In this document: piece after piece, positions 9,400 through 18,403 of the stretch
Numbering within the stretch: the first letter of the stretch is position 1
How the letters are laid out: every line of letters starts with the position of its first letter
NCBI RefSeq assembly: GCF_011745665.1
Contig: NZ_CP050253.1
Span: 347,418 to 411,417 of the forward strand
DNA length: 64,000 nt
Direction: 5' to 3'
DNA from: Zophobihabitans entericus
Lineage (GTDB): Bacteria; Pseudomonadota; Gammaproteobacteria; Enterobacterales; Orbaceae
The notes under the pieces: model-generated
Told to the model about the DNA's origin: nothing
Database searches by the model: none
Seen by the model: only the letters and a program-made list of their open reading frames with translations
Made by a program: the position numbers and the translations under genes

Positions 9400-9978
9400 T
9401 TAATGATTACTACCTTTTGGAGCTCCAATTGGAAGAATAGTACGACCGTACATTTCATTTAATACTTCAGCCATCGCAAGGTAAATAGCACTTGCACCAC
9501 AGATAATTCCTTCAAATCCAGCAATATTTAAAATCGCTTTGCTACCTGTGATATTACCAATTGCTAGTAAAGCAAACAGAATTGTTAAGCTACCAAAAAC
9601 AAATTGCAGACCACGATTAGCTTTAAATGTGCCAAGGAACATAAAGAATGTAAAGATGCCCCATAATGCAAGGAAGATACCTAAGAAGGTATGATCAGTT
9701 GGTGCGGTTGCTGCTGAAGTTGGTAAATACCAGATACCGACTAAAGCGATCCAGAAGAAACCATAAGAAGTAAAGGCAGTTGTACCAAAAGTATTACCTT
9801 TACGGAATTCTAAAATACCAGCGATAACTTGTGCTAAACCACCGTAGAAAATTCCCATTGAAACGATTGCTGTTTCAACCGGGAAGAAACCGGCGTTATG
9901 AATGTTAAGTAAGATTGTTGTCATACCAAAACCCATCAGACCTAGTGGACCCGGGTTTGCTAACTTTGTTGTTTCCAT
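9400..9978 (-). CDS. satP: Acetate/succinate:proton symporter SatP (YaaH family)
   Basis: A 192-residue inner-membrane protein of the GPR1/FUN34/YaaH family that moves acetate and succinate across the membrane. The family signature NPGPLGLMGFGMTT is at residues 8-21, followed by six predicted membrane helices. It is a single-gene unit that converges on argP. In this organism it could carry acetate released by the malonate decarboxylase encoded about 22 kb away, but that link is only suggestive. Confidence 0.93.
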   Translation of the reverse strand: METTKLANPGPLGLMGFGMTTILLNIHNAGFFPVETAIVSMGIFYGGLAQVIAGILEFRKGNTFGTTAFTSYGFFWIALVGIWYLPTSAATAPTDHTFLGIFLALWGIFTFFMFLGTFKANRGLQFVFGSLTILFALLAIGNITGSKAILNIAGFEGIICGASAIYLAMAEVLNEMYGRTILPIGAPKGSNH

Positions 9979-10112
9979 AATTAACCTTGTTTTATCAATT
10001 GATTGAAGTGTTTTGAATTGCTGCTGAAGAATTTCAGCGAAATCGGTGCGCGCATCATAAAGGGCAACAGTTTTTCAATCAATAGATTAGTAAAAATATT
10101 TTCATTTTCCCC

Positions 10113-10140
10113 CTTGATGTTACTTATTTGATCCCCATCT
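10113..10140 (+). promoter_or_regulatory. Sigma-32 (heat-shock) promoter P1 of dnaK
   Basis: CTTGAT (in the context CCCCCTTGATG) at 10113-10118 and CCCCATCT at 10133-10140 are 14 bases apart. Both elements and their context are nearly those of E. coli dnaK P1 as I remember it, which is a classical RpoH promoter. Confidence 0.85.
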
Positions 10141-10216
10141 TTATCTCAACAAGGCAATTCCCCCTAGGTTTTTTAAGGATAAAAGCTCTTTTGAACAAAT
10201 AATAGACAAAAGTTAC

Positions 10217-10246
10217 CTTGAAAAGTTGGAAAGCAGACCTATATAT
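10217..10246 (+). promoter_or_regulatory. Second, weaker sigma-32-like promoter of dnaK
   Basis: CTTGAA at 10217-10222 is a perfect -35 element and is followed after 15 bases by CCTATATAT, a degenerate -10. It lies closer to dnaK than the P1 element, so the gene may have tandem heat-shock promoters. Confidence 0.5.
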
Positions 10247-10288
10247 GGGAAATGATTGAAATCACAGTTTTTAGGAGAAAGGTTAATT

Positions 10289-12199
10289 ATGGGTAAAATT
10301 ATTGGTATCGACTTAGGAACAACAAACTCATGTGTTGCTGTTATGGACGGTGGTCAGGCTAAAGTACTTGAGAACGCAGAAGGCGATCGTACAACGCCAT
10401 CGATTATTGCATATACGCAAGATGGTGAGATTCTTGTTGGTCAGCCGGCAAAACGTCAGGCTGTGACTAATCCACAAAATACATTATTTGCGATCAAACG
10501 TTTAATTGGTCGTCGTTATGAAGACGCTGAAGTTCAGCGCGACGTAAGCATCATGCCATACAAAATTGTTAAAGCTGACAATGGTGATGCATGGGTTGAT
10601 GTTAAAGGTCAAAAAATTGCTCCGCCACAAATCTCTGCTGAAGTATTGAAAAAAATGAAAAAGACAGCAGAAGACTATTTAGGTGAGAAAGTAACAGAAG
10701 CAGTTATTACTGTTCCTGCATATTTTAACGATGCTCAGCGTCAGGCAACTAAAGATGCGGGTCGTATCGCAGGTCTTGAAGTTAAACGTATTATCAACGA
10801 ACCAACAGCTGCTGCACTGGCTTATGGTTTAGATAAAGATGTAGGTAACCGCACTATCGCTGTTTATGATCTCGGTGGTGGTACATTTGATATCTCTATC
10901 ATCGAAATCGATGACGTAGATGGTGAAAAAACATTTGAAGTACTTGCAACTAACGGTGACACACACTTAGGTGGTGAAGACTTTGACTCACGTGTAATCA
11001 ACTATTTAGTTGATGAGTTTAAACGTGAACAAGGCTTTGATCTGAAAAATGATCCGCTGGCAATGCAACGTTTAAAAGAAGCAGCAGAAAAAGCGAAAAT
11101 TGAATTATCTTCTGCACAGCAAACAGATATCAACTTACCGTATATCACTGCTGATGCAACAGGTCCAAAACATTTAAATATCAAAGTAACACGTGCAAAA
11201 CTTGAATCTTTAGTTGAAGATTTAGTGAAACGCTCAATTGAGCCGGTTAAAGTCGCACTAAAAGATGCCGGTTTATCAGTATCTGATATTCAGGACGTGA
11301 TTTTAGTTGGTGGTCAGACTCGTATGCCAATGGTGCAAAAAGCGGTTTCTGACTTCTTTGGTAAAGAGCCACGTAAAGACGTAAACCCTGACGAAGCAGT
11401 AGCCGTTGGTGCTGCGGTACAAGGTGGTGTACTTGGTGGTGATGTTAAAGACGTATTATTACTAGACGTAACTCCATTATCACTTGGTATTGAAACTATG
11501 GGTGGTGTGATGACGTCTCTGATTGAGAAAAACACGACTATCCCAACTAAACATAGTCAAGTATTCTCAACAGCTGAAGATAATCAGTCAGCAGTAACAA
11601 TTCACGTGTTACAAGGTGAACGTAAACGTGCGATGGATAATAAATCATTAGGTCAGTTTAACCTTGATGGTATCCAGGCTGCACCACGCGGTATGCCACA
11701 AATTGAAGTAACATTTGATATTGATGCAGATGGTATCTTACACGTATCAGCAAAAGATAAGAACAGTGGTCGTGAACAAAACATTACCATTAAAGCGTCT
11801 TCAGGTTTAAGTGAAGAAGAGATCAAACAAATGGTTCGTGATGCAGAAATGAATGCTGAAACTGACCGTAAGTTTGAAGAGTTAGCACAAATTCGTAACC
11901 AGGCGGATCATCTAATCCACGGTACTCGTAAACAATTAAGTGAAGCGGGTAGCCAGTTACCGGAAGATGATAAGAAAGCAATCGAAGAAGCAGTAAATGC
12001 TCTTGAAACTGCAGCTCGTGGTGAAGATAAAGCTGATATCGAAGCGAAAATTCAGGCATTAGTTGAAGTGTCTAAGAAACTACTTGATATGGCACAACAA
12101 AATGCTCAGGCACAACAAGCAGGCGGTAACAATGCTGGTGCCCAGGCTGATGATAATGTTGTTGATGCAGACTTCAAAGAAGTTGATGACAACAAATAA
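10289..12199 (+). CDS. dnaK: Hsp70 chaperone DnaK
   Basis: DnaK binds exposed hydrophobic peptides in an ATP-controlled cycle with DnaJ and GrpE. The 636-residue protein starts [19 protein letters not shown], with AGGAGA upstream; an earlier in-frame start at 10256 would run through this ribosome-binding region and is rejected. The ATPase domain shows [12 protein letters not shown] and [10 protein letters not shown]. The substrate-binding domain begins after the [11 protein letters not shown] linker region, and the acidic C-terminus ends [13 protein letters not shown], typical of proteobacterial DnaK. dnaJ follows after 144 bases. Confidence 0.98.
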   Translation: MGKIIGIDLGTTNSCVAVMDGGQAKVLENAEGDRTTPSIIAYTQDGEILVGQPAKRQAVTNPQNTLFAIKRLIGRRYEDAEVQRDVSIMPYKIVKADNGDAWVDVKGQKIAPPQISAEVLKKMKKTAEDYLGEKVTEAVITVPAYFNDAQRQATKDAGRIAGLEVKRIINEPTAAALAYGLDKDVGNRTIAVYDLGGGTFDISIIEIDDVDGEKTFEVLATNGDTHLGGEDFDSRVINYLVDEFKREQGFDLKNDPLAMQRLKEAAEKAKIELSSAQQTDINLPYITADATGPKHLNIKVTRAKLESLVEDLVKRSIEPVKVALKDAGLSVSDIQDVILVGGQTRMPMVQKAVSDFFGKEPRKDVNPDEAVAVGAAVQGGVLGGDVKDVLLLDVTPLSLGIETMGGVMTSLIEKNTTIPTKHSQVFSTAEDNQSAVTIHVLQGERKRAMDNKSLGQFNLDGIQAAPRGMPQIEVTFDIDADGILHVSAKDKNSGREQNITIKASSGLSEEEIKQMVRDAEMNAETDRKFEELAQIRNQADHLIHGTRKQLSEAGSQLPEDDKKAIEEAVNALETAARGEDKADIEAKIQALVEVSKKLLDMAQQNAQAQQAGGNNAGAQADDNVVDADFKEVDDNK

Positions 12200-12250
12200 T
12201 GCGTAATGACTGATTCAAAAAACATTCGTTTTAGATAAGGGAATACATCA

Positions 12251-12280
12251 AAACGGGCAAGAGGTAACTCAAGCCCGTTT
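12251..12280 (+). other. Hairpin between dnaK and dnaJ
   Basis: An 8-bp stem (AAACGGGC/GCCCGTTT) encloses a second 3-bp GAG/CTC stem. No T-run follows, so it more likely trims, stabilises or partly attenuates the dnaKJ transcript than terminates it. This would give more dnaK than dnaJ message. Confidence 0.5.
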
Positions 12281-12343
12281 ATCTGTTTATACAGATATCG
12301 ATTTTATAACTAGATAAATAATAAGAGTTAATTAAGGTAAAGT

Positions 12344-13480
12344 ATGGCTAAACAAGACTATTATGAACTACTTGGCGTTGGCCGCGATGCTGATGAACGA
12401 GAAATAAAGAAAGCCTATAAACGCCTTGCTATGAAATATCACCCGGATAAAAATCAGGATGATAAGGCCACGGCAGAAGCTAAGTTTAAAGAAATAAAAG
12501 AAGCGTATGAGATCTTAACCGATCCACAAAAGAAAGCCGCTTATGATCAATATGGACATGCAGCATTTGAGCAAGGTGCTGGTGGCGGAGGCTTCGGTGG
12601 TGGTGGTTTTGGCGGAGCTGGCTTTGGTGACGCATTTGGCGATATCTTTAGTGAGTTCTTTGGTGGCGGAGGCGGCGGAAGGCGTCAACAGGCCTCTCGT
12701 GGTTCTGACCTGCAATATAATATCAATTTAACGCTGGAAGAAGCTGCCAAAGGCGTGACTAAAGAGATCAAAGTACCAACCATGGTTGAGTGTGATGTTT
12801 GTCATGGCGTAGGTACTGAGAAAGCGTCTGATGTGGTGACTTGTACAACCTGTCATGGTGCGGGTGTGGTACAGATGCGTCAGGGATTCTTTGCGGTACA
12901 ACAAGAGTGCCCAACCTGTCACGGGCGTGGTAAAACGATCAAAAATCCATGTAAAAAATGTCATGGTGATGGTCGTATTCAAAAAACCAAAACCTTATCA
13001 GTGACTATTCCTGCAGGTGTAGATACTGGTAATCGTATTCGTCTTTCTGGTGAAGGTGAAGCCGGTCGCAATGGTGCTCCTTCTGGTGATTTATATGTTC
13101 AGGTGCAAGTTAAACAACATGCTATCTTTGAACGTGATGATATTAACCTGCACTGTGAAGTACCGATTAATATCGTAATGGCAGCACTTGGTGGTAGTAT
13201 TGAAGTGCCGACGCTGGATGGCAAAGTCAGTTTAACTATTCCGGCTGAAACACAGACTGGTAAAGTGTTCCGCCTGCGCGGTAAAGGTATTAAGTCACTA
13301 CGCAGTTCAAGTGTTGGTGACTTATTCTGCCACGCAGTAATTGAAACGCCGGTTAATTTAACTAATAAACAAAAAGAGTTACTCAAAGAGTTAGGCGAAA
13401 GTTTTGGTGACGAACATAGTTCTAAGCATAGTCCAAAAGCAAAATCCTTCTTTGAAAAAGTGAAAAAATTCTTTGATTAA
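12344..13480 (+). CDS. dnaJ: Hsp40 co-chaperone DnaJ
   Basis: DnaJ delivers substrates to DnaK and stimulates its ATPase. The 378-residue protein has the J domain (residues 1-70, with the HPD motif in YHPDKN), a Gly/Phe-rich linker (about 75-115), and the zinc-binding domain with four CxxCxGxG-type repeats ([32 protein letters not shown]). The C-terminal substrate-binding and dimerisation regions follow. It is the second gene of the heat-shock operon and ends at a strong terminator. Confidence 0.98.
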   Translation: MAKQDYYELLGVGRDADEREIKKAYKRLAMKYHPDKNQDDKATAEAKFKEIKEAYEILTDPQKKAAYDQYGHAAFEQGAGGGGFGGGGFGGAGFGDAFGDIFSEFFGGGGGGRRQQASRGSDLQYNINLTLEEAAKGVTKEIKVPTMVECDVCHGVGTEKASDVVTCTTCHGAGVVQMRQGFFAVQQECPTCHGRGKTIKNPCKKCHGDGRIQKTKTLSVTIPAGVDTGNRIRLSGEGEAGRNGAPSGDLYVQVQVKQHAIFERDDINLHCEVPINIVMAALGGSIEVPTLDGKVSLTIPAETQTGKVFRLRGKGIKSLRSSSVGDLFCHAVIETPVNLTNKQKELLKELGESFGDEHSSKHSPKAKSFFEKVKKFFD

Positions 13481-13497
13481 TTAGAAGAGTAAAATGC

Positions 13498-13530
13498 AAA
13501 AAGCCACTAGTCATAGTGGCTTTTTTATTC
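13498..13530. terminator. Strong bidirectional terminator after dnaJ
   Basis: A 12-bp stem built on AAAGCCACTA/TAGTGGCTTT with a 4-base loop is followed by TTTTTTATTC. The run of A on the left also makes it usable by the convergent levR-like gene. Confidence 0.9.
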
Positions 13531-13551
13531 TTTATAATTTGGATATATCAC

Positions 13552-16254
13552 TTAGGCGTGATTAAAGAATTTAAGGATATAACAGATCTCATCATCCGGA
13601 ATTGTGGTATTGAGTTTACGCTCAAAACGTTTTAGCTCCTGCTTGATAATATTAAATTCGCTTTGGTAGCGGTTAATGTAATTCTCTTTATCTAAGAACT
13701 TAATAGTACTTGGTTTGCCATTAACCAGCTGCTCCAGCATACAGGCGATATGCATCACTAAACCAATTAACGTATTGTTAGATAAGTGAATATTAAATTG
13801 TTTACTGATATTTTCGTTAAACAGTTTAATGTCAGACAGTAAATTACGCTGATCAATATTGCTAAGAATATTAGATAGTGTTTTCTCTATCAGTGAGTAG
13901 ATTGTCTCAATATCAATAAGTTGCTGCAATCTGTTGATGTTATCTTCATACAGCAGAGAAGTCAGATCAAACTGCGCAATAGCAGTATTAAAGTTAAATG
14001 GGCTGATAATAGCTACAATTACATAATCCTGCTGAATTCGGACGATCTCTTGATAGATATCATTGTCTTTGTTGGGCAGGTCAAACGAGATAATATCCAG
14101 GATATTCTTACGATAAGAGAGTGTTTTCATCAACAGTTCTTTGGTGATATGAGTGCTCTTATTGTTAGGAATATTAATAATCAAAATCGCCAGTTTTTTA
14201 TTAACAATACTCTCTTCTTTCTCGATGACTACTGGCACTTCCTGCGTGATGGAGTTCACCATGATAACATTTTGGTAGACATCTTGTAGTGAATGGCCAT
14301 TAGCGGCATTTTGAATCGCTTCGATAATATGTAGCGTACTGACTAATTGAATGGTGCGGGTATTAACGTGGCAACGCTGCTCGATCTCTTCACCAAAGGT
14401 TTTCAGTGAGCCCATATCAACCAGCAGCAGAACGTCAGAGCGTCCGCCGGTTGAATGCAGATACTCAACAATCTTATCTAAGATAACTTGTGGCTGTGCA
14501 TTTAATGGTACGTCAAAGGCCATGGCATATTCCATACTGAGCAGCTCGTGTGCAGTGTGCGTCATGGCTGTTGCAGTTTGAGTACCATGGGCAATCACAA
14601 TAACCTGTACGTTATTATGTGGTGCAATCGTGTGATCATTACCGTAGATGAAGAACATCGCCAGGTAGGCGGCTTCATCGATTGGGATCGTGATATCCAT
14701 AATGTGTTCAATAGTACGCAGACAATCCAGTGCGGCATTAAATTCACGCGGGTAATTAGTCCGGATTTTATTTAGCTGTGGATGGCTAATTGTCTGATGG
14801 TTGTTAATGCGTTTTAATGTGCTCTCAATATGGGTGGCTAAACTGTAATAAATACTGCCATTTAGCTCACGTTGTAGCGCTTGCTCGGTGTAATCGATCA
14901 GGGTTTCTGTTAAGCGCAGAATCTTAGTAGAGATAATATTTTTCAGCTTATTAATATCGTATCTTTTAGGATTGTTATACACATAAGTCTGAAAATAATC
15001 CTGAATATCCTGCTCGATCTCTTCTTCCAGCTGAGAGGTTTCAACCCCTTGTGTTTTGAGTTCTGTGATGCGACGGTTAACGATATCGTAGATATCGCTG
15101 GTCTGATTGTTCTCATATAAAATATTGTTATCTTCACCCTGGAAAATGATATTTTTACGATTGATACCAATGATCTTGTTCCAGGTCTGGCGATGCTTGG
15201 TCTCAATCAAAAGTGCAGAGCTGATATGTGGTGGTAACAGTGAGCTATTGATATAGATATGTTCTGGCTGATTGCCTGAGATATATTTAGCGTAAGCAGC
15301 GGCGCAGATAAAGCGAATATCCGATTTTAGCTGACCGATATTATTGGGGCAATCATAACCAAGCAGGGCACGCAGCGCGTTGCTGGATACCACAATCTTC
15401 TCTTTTAACTGCGCTGATTCGATATTAAAAAAGTGTTGAATCAGACTAAAACGTTCTTCAAAGCTTCTTTCCCGCAGCGGTGGTAAGGTAATCAGCATTG
15501 GAAAACGACGGGTAAACGTCCTGAGTAATGCTGAGTTTGGATCTTCTGTCGTGGCAGAGATAATTCGAACTGTGGCAGTGCGCTCTTCTGTTTCACCTAA
15601 GCGGTGGAAAATTCCCTTATCAATGAAAGTGAAGAAAATTTCTTGTCCTTCCGGAGACAGGCGATGAACCTCATCTAAAAACAGAAAACCATTATGGGCT
15701 TTTTCAATTAAACCCATGCGATCTTCAATTGCACCGCTATATGCCCCTTTTTTACTACCAAATAGTTGAGCAAGTAGTAGTTGCGGGTTACTGGCATAGT
15801 CAGCACAATTAAAGTGAATAAAGGGTGCATCATCATTAATTTTATGAATCTTTTTGGCATAGTCATAAATAAGTTCGGCAAACATCGATTTACCTACGCC
15901 AGTTTCGCCAAGTATCAGCATGTTCATGCCATTAGGTGGATAGAAAATGGCAGCTTTGGCTTGTTCAATCAGGGTATGTAAACTGGTATTGGTCTCAACA
16001 AACTTATCAAATTGATCATAATGCTGCTTAGCAGGTGAAGTTGAGTCTGACTGAGTACCGAGTGTCGGAAAATATTTAACCGGCTTACCTTTATTCTTGA
16101 TGACCTTTTCTTGCTGTACCAATAAATTCAGGTCATTACTGACATTTGCTCTGGAGTAGTTGAGAAGATCAGCCAACTGCTGAGTGGTGATTCCATCGGG
16201 ATAAGTAGGGGCAATTTCTTGTAACTTATTGTAAATAATATCAATTCTTAGCAT
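13552..16254 (-). CDS. LevR-type PTS-controlled sigma-54 activator
   Basis: A 900-residue transcriptional activator of the LevR/ManR/CelR family. An N-terminal helix-turn-helix covers residues about 1-60. The AAA+ sigma-54 activator domain has Walker A GETGVGKS (116-123), GAYSGA (170-175, the GAFTGA loop that contacts sigma-54) and Walker B LFLDE (191-195). PTS-regulation domains, an EIIA(Man)-like domain with VIVIAHGTQ, an EIIB-like region and a C-terminal PRD follow. Such proteins are switched by phosphorylation from HPr and the cognate EII. It is divergent from a PTS operon that carries a sigma-54 promoter and palindromic upstream sites, its most likely target. Confidence 0.92.
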   Translation of the reverse strand: MLRIDIIYNKLQEIAPTYPDGITTQQLADLLNYSRANVSNDLNLLVQQEKVIKNKGKPVKYFPTLGTQSDSTSPAKQHYDQFDKFVETNTSLHTLIEQAKAAIFYPPNGMNMLILGETGVGKSMFAELIYDYAKKIHKINDDAPFIHFNCADYASNPQLLLAQLFGSKKGAYSGAIEDRMGLIEKAHNGFLFLDEVHRLSPEGQEIFFTFIDKGIFHRLGETEERTATVRIISATTEDPNSALLRTFTRRFPMLITLPPLRERSFEERFSLIQHFFNIESAQLKEKIVVSSNALRALLGYDCPNNIGQLKSDIRFICAAAYAKYISGNQPEHIYINSSLLPPHISSALLIETKHRQTWNKIIGINRKNIIFQGEDNNILYENNQTSDIYDIVNRRITELKTQGVETSQLEEEIEQDIQDYFQTYVYNNPKRYDINKLKNIISTKILRLTETLIDYTEQALQRELNGSIYYSLATHIESTLKRINNHQTISHPQLNKIRTNYPREFNAALDCLRTIEHIMDITIPIDEAAYLAMFFIYGNDHTIAPHNNVQVIVIAHGTQTATAMTHTAHELLSMEYAMAFDVPLNAQPQVILDKIVEYLHSTGGRSDVLLLVDMGSLKTFGEEIEQRCHVNTRTIQLVSTLHIIEAIQNAANGHSLQDVYQNVIMVNSITQEVPVVIEKEESIVNKKLAILIINIPNNKSTHITKELLMKTLSYRKNILDIISFDLPNKDNDIYQEIVRIQQDYVIVAIISPFNFNTAIAQFDLTSLLYEDNINRLQQLIDIETIYSLIEKTLSNILSNIDQRNLLSDIKLFNENISKQFNIHLSNNTLIGLVMHIACMLEQLVNGKPSTIKFLDKENYINRYQSEFNIIKQELKRFERKLNTTIPDDEICYILKFFNHA

Positions 16255-16271
16255 ATCTTATTCTTCTTAAT

Positions 16272-16333
16272 TGTGTTTTAAAACACATTTACATTATTTC
16301 AGATAATGTGTATTAAAACACATCAAAACACAT
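16272..16333. promoter_or_regulatory. Upstream activating sites for the LevR-like protein
   Basis: The perfect 16-bp palindrome TGTGTTTTAAAACACA (16272-16287) is followed by an imperfect palindrome ATGTGT-N6-ACACAT (16306-16323) and a further ACACAT-type half site ending near 16333. The array is 50-110 bases upstream of the sigma-54 promoter, a normal enhancer position for this activator class. Confidence 0.7.
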
Positions 16334-16381
16334 TAGCAAGCTTAATTTTTAACCATTTGTTTTATAAAGAAATTAACTGTT

Positions 16382-16398
16382 TTGGCACGATTCTTGAA
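16382..16398 (+). promoter_or_regulatory. Sigma-54 promoter of the PTS operon
   Basis: TTGGCAC (-24) and TTGAA (-12) are separated by 5 bases (GATTC), with GG and the -12 GA in correct phase. The only departure from the consensus TGGCAC-N5-TTGCA is A for C in the -12 element. Confidence 0.85.
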
Positions 16399-16458
16399 AA
16401 GAATCAAACAGAACAAGAAGTTCTTAAATAAAAGTAACAATATAGGTTGAGGTTTTTG

Positions 16459-16770
16459 ATGAACGAATATGAAGAGATCATTATGCAGCTAATCACTAAT
16501 AGTGGTGATGCAAGAAGTAGCTGCTTAAAAGCAATTCGCAGTGCACGCAAAGGTGACTTTGCTGAGGCGGATGCTCTTTTAGCAAAGACAAAAGAGTCTT
16601 TGTCTCTGGCACATAAAACACAAACAACGTTGATCCAAAATGAGATGAAAGGTGAGAGTTTCCCGGTGTCACTGTTAATTATTCATGCTCAGGATCATCT
16701 GATGAATGCAATAACGATGCGCGATTTGGCGACAGAAATTATTGAAATTCTGAAAGCTAAAACGCACTAA
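16459..16770 (+). CDS. PTS EIIA component, lactose/cellobiose class
   Basis: A 103-residue helical EIIA of the Lac/Cel family (CelC/ChbA-like), which passes phosphate from HPr to EIIB. The phosphorylated His lies in SLLIIHAQDHLMNA near residues 72-85, and the helical segment SCLKAIRSARKGDFAEADALL is typical. I chose the ATG at 16459, with TGAGG six bases upstream, over a TTG at 16447. It is the first gene of a four-gene operon reading away from the LevR-like activator. Substrates of this class are usually beta-linked disaccharides such as cellobiose, chitobiose or lactose. Confidence 0.92.
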   Translation: MNEYEEIIMQLITNSGDARSSCLKAIRSARKGDFAEADALLAKTKESLSLAHKTQTTLIQNEMKGESFPVSLLIIHAQDHLMNAITMRDLATEIIEILKAKTH

Positions 16771-16786
16771 GAAGAAGGAGAATAAT

Positions 16787-17089
16787 ATGGCTTATAACAT
16801 TATGCTTGCTTGTATGGGAGGTTTCTCTACCAGCATGTTAGTTAAAAAAATGAAAGAAGCGGCGGCTGCACAAGGTGTTGATGCCAACATCAATGCGGTG
16901 AGTGAAACTGAGCTCGATCAATATGATGATCTCGACATCATTATGCTTGGGCCACAGGTGGAATATATCTATGAAAGCCTGAAAAAAGAGTATGACATTC
17001 CGGTTGTCGTTATCGATTCACTTGATTATGGCACGATGAATGGTGAGAAAGTTTTAAAAGCGGCATTAGCAATTCTAGAGAGCAAATAG
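16787..17089 (+). CDS. PTS EIIB component, lactose/cellobiose class
   Basis: A 100-residue cytoplasmic EIIB. The phospho-acceptor Cys is residue 9 in MLACMGGFSTSMLVKKM, followed by the P-loop-like turn. It receives phosphate from EIIA and passes it to the sugar bound in EIIC. LGPQVEYIYESLKK and the end of the protein also match the class. A clear GAAGGAG ribosome-binding site precedes the ATG. It is placed 16 bases after EIIA and 24 bases before EIIC. Confidence 0.93.
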   Translation: MAYNIMLACMGGFSTSMLVKKMKEAAAAQGVDANINAVSETELDQYDDLDIIMLGPQVEYIYESLKKEYDIPVVVIDSLDYGTMNGEKVLKAALAILESK

Positions 17090-17113
17090 CTCTCTCTATG
17101 AGGAATAGATGAT

Positions 17114-18385
17114 ATGGTAGACCAGAAAAAACAAAAATTGATGGGATTTAGAGCCGGTTTACAACGCGTAATCGGTACAATTCAATCAAGTTATTATGTA
17201 CAGGCTGTATCCAGCGGTATGATGATGTTACTACCGGTTATGATGGTAGGCTCACTTGTTGCTGTTTTAAATAGTTTAAATATCGATGCTTATCAGGCTT
17301 TCTTAGGTCTGATCGGTTTAAAATCAATCTTTAAAGTAGCTTCAACCGTTACGATGAACGTTATTTCATTGTATGTGGTTGTAGCGATCGCTTATAAATT
17401 AGCTGAACTACATAAGAAAGATGGTATTCTTGCTGCGTTACTGGCACTAATGGCCTTCTTGTTTATCACCCCGATGGAAACTAAAGGCATTAAAGCAATT
17501 GATTTAGTGTATGTTGGTTCACGCGGTATGATCGTGGCGATGTTAACCGGTCTGTTTGCAACACGTTTTTATGTGTTCTTATTAAACCGCAAATTAACCA
17601 TTAAAATGCCTGACTCAGTACCTGACTTCGTATCTAAGTCATTCTCAAGCTTAATCCCGGCATTTATTTTGGCTGCAGTATTTGGTGTGTTAAATCACTT
17701 AATTGGATTAACTTCATTTGAGAACGTGCATAATCTTATCTATGCGATCATTCAGGCTCCACTACAAGGTTTAGGTGCAAGTTTAGCGGCTGCACTATTG
17801 ATTGTATTCTTAGCTGAGTTCTTATGGTTCTTTGGTATTCACGGTACTATGGCAACATCAACCATTTTGTATGCCCTATTCTATCCGTTTGATATTGCAA
17901 ACTTAGAAGCATTCCAGGCTGGTACAGCGCTACCATTTATCGTAACTATGACCTTTATCAACGCACAAAAAGGTCCGCGCTACCTTGCGCTTTCAATTCT
18001 GTTACTACGTTGTAAGAGCCAGCAGATGTTAAGTCTTGGTAAAGTGGGTGTAATCCCAGGTTGTTTTGGTATCAGTGAACCGTATAAATTTGGTTTACCA
18101 ATGGTACTAAACCCGATTCTATTCTTACCTTTAATTTTCGCTGGGACGATTAACGTTGCGCTGTCTTATTTTGCAACTTTATTAAACATCATTCCTCGTG
18201 TAAACGGGATGCCACTACCAGCTGCAGGTACACCTGAAATCATTAAAGGCTTTATGATCGGTGGCTGGCAAATGGCAATCTGGCACGTGTTCTTACTGTT
18301 TGTTGCGATGATGGTTTACTATCCGTTTGTTCGCTATATGGATCGTCAAAAACTAAGTATTGAGCAGGCTCCGGCGTCAGCGTAA
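17114..18385 (+). CDS. PTS EIIC permease, lactose/cellobiose class
   Basis: A 423-residue membrane permease of the PTS_EIIC family with about ten helices. It takes up and phosphorylates the sugar together with EIIA and EIIB. Conserved segments include FFGIHGTMATSTILYALFYP and the loop PGCFGISEPYKFGLPMVLNP, where the GISEP-type motif contains the Glu and surrounding residues of the sugar site. The permease is slightly shorter than typical CelB (about 430-450). The sugar cannot be fixed from sequence. Confidence 0.93.
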   Translation: MVDQKKQKLMGFRAGLQRVIGTIQSSYYVQAVSSGMMMLLPVMMVGSLVAVLNSLNIDAYQAFLGLIGLKSIFKVASTVTMNVISLYVVVAIAYKLAELHKKDGILAALLALMAFLFITPMETKGIKAIDLVYVGSRGMIVAMLTGLFATRFYVFLLNRKLTIKMPDSVPDFVSKSFSSLIPAFILAAVFGVLNHLIGLTSFENVHNLIYAIIQAPLQGLGASLAAALLIVFLAEFLWFFGIHGTMATSTILYALFYPFDIANLEAFQAGTALPFIVTMTFINAQKGPRYLALSILLLRCKSQQMLSLGKVGVIPGCFGISEPYKFGLPMVLNPILFLPLIFAGTINVALSYFATLLNIIPRVNGMPLPAAGTPEIIKGFMIGGWQMAIWHVFLLFVAMMVYYPFVRYMDRQKLSIEQAPASA

Positions 18386-18403
18386 TTAACTAAGAGGTTT
18401 ATA

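Noticed and set aside
12515..12731. Open frames opposite and beside dnaJ in the Gly/Phe-rich region
   Set aside because: They arise from the GGN repeats of the DnaJ linker; dnaJ itself is complete in its own frame.
16272..16333. CRISPR-like or iteron-like repeat array
   Set aside because: Only three related palindromic sites, without regular spacers; position and symmetry fit enhancer sites of the divergent activator.
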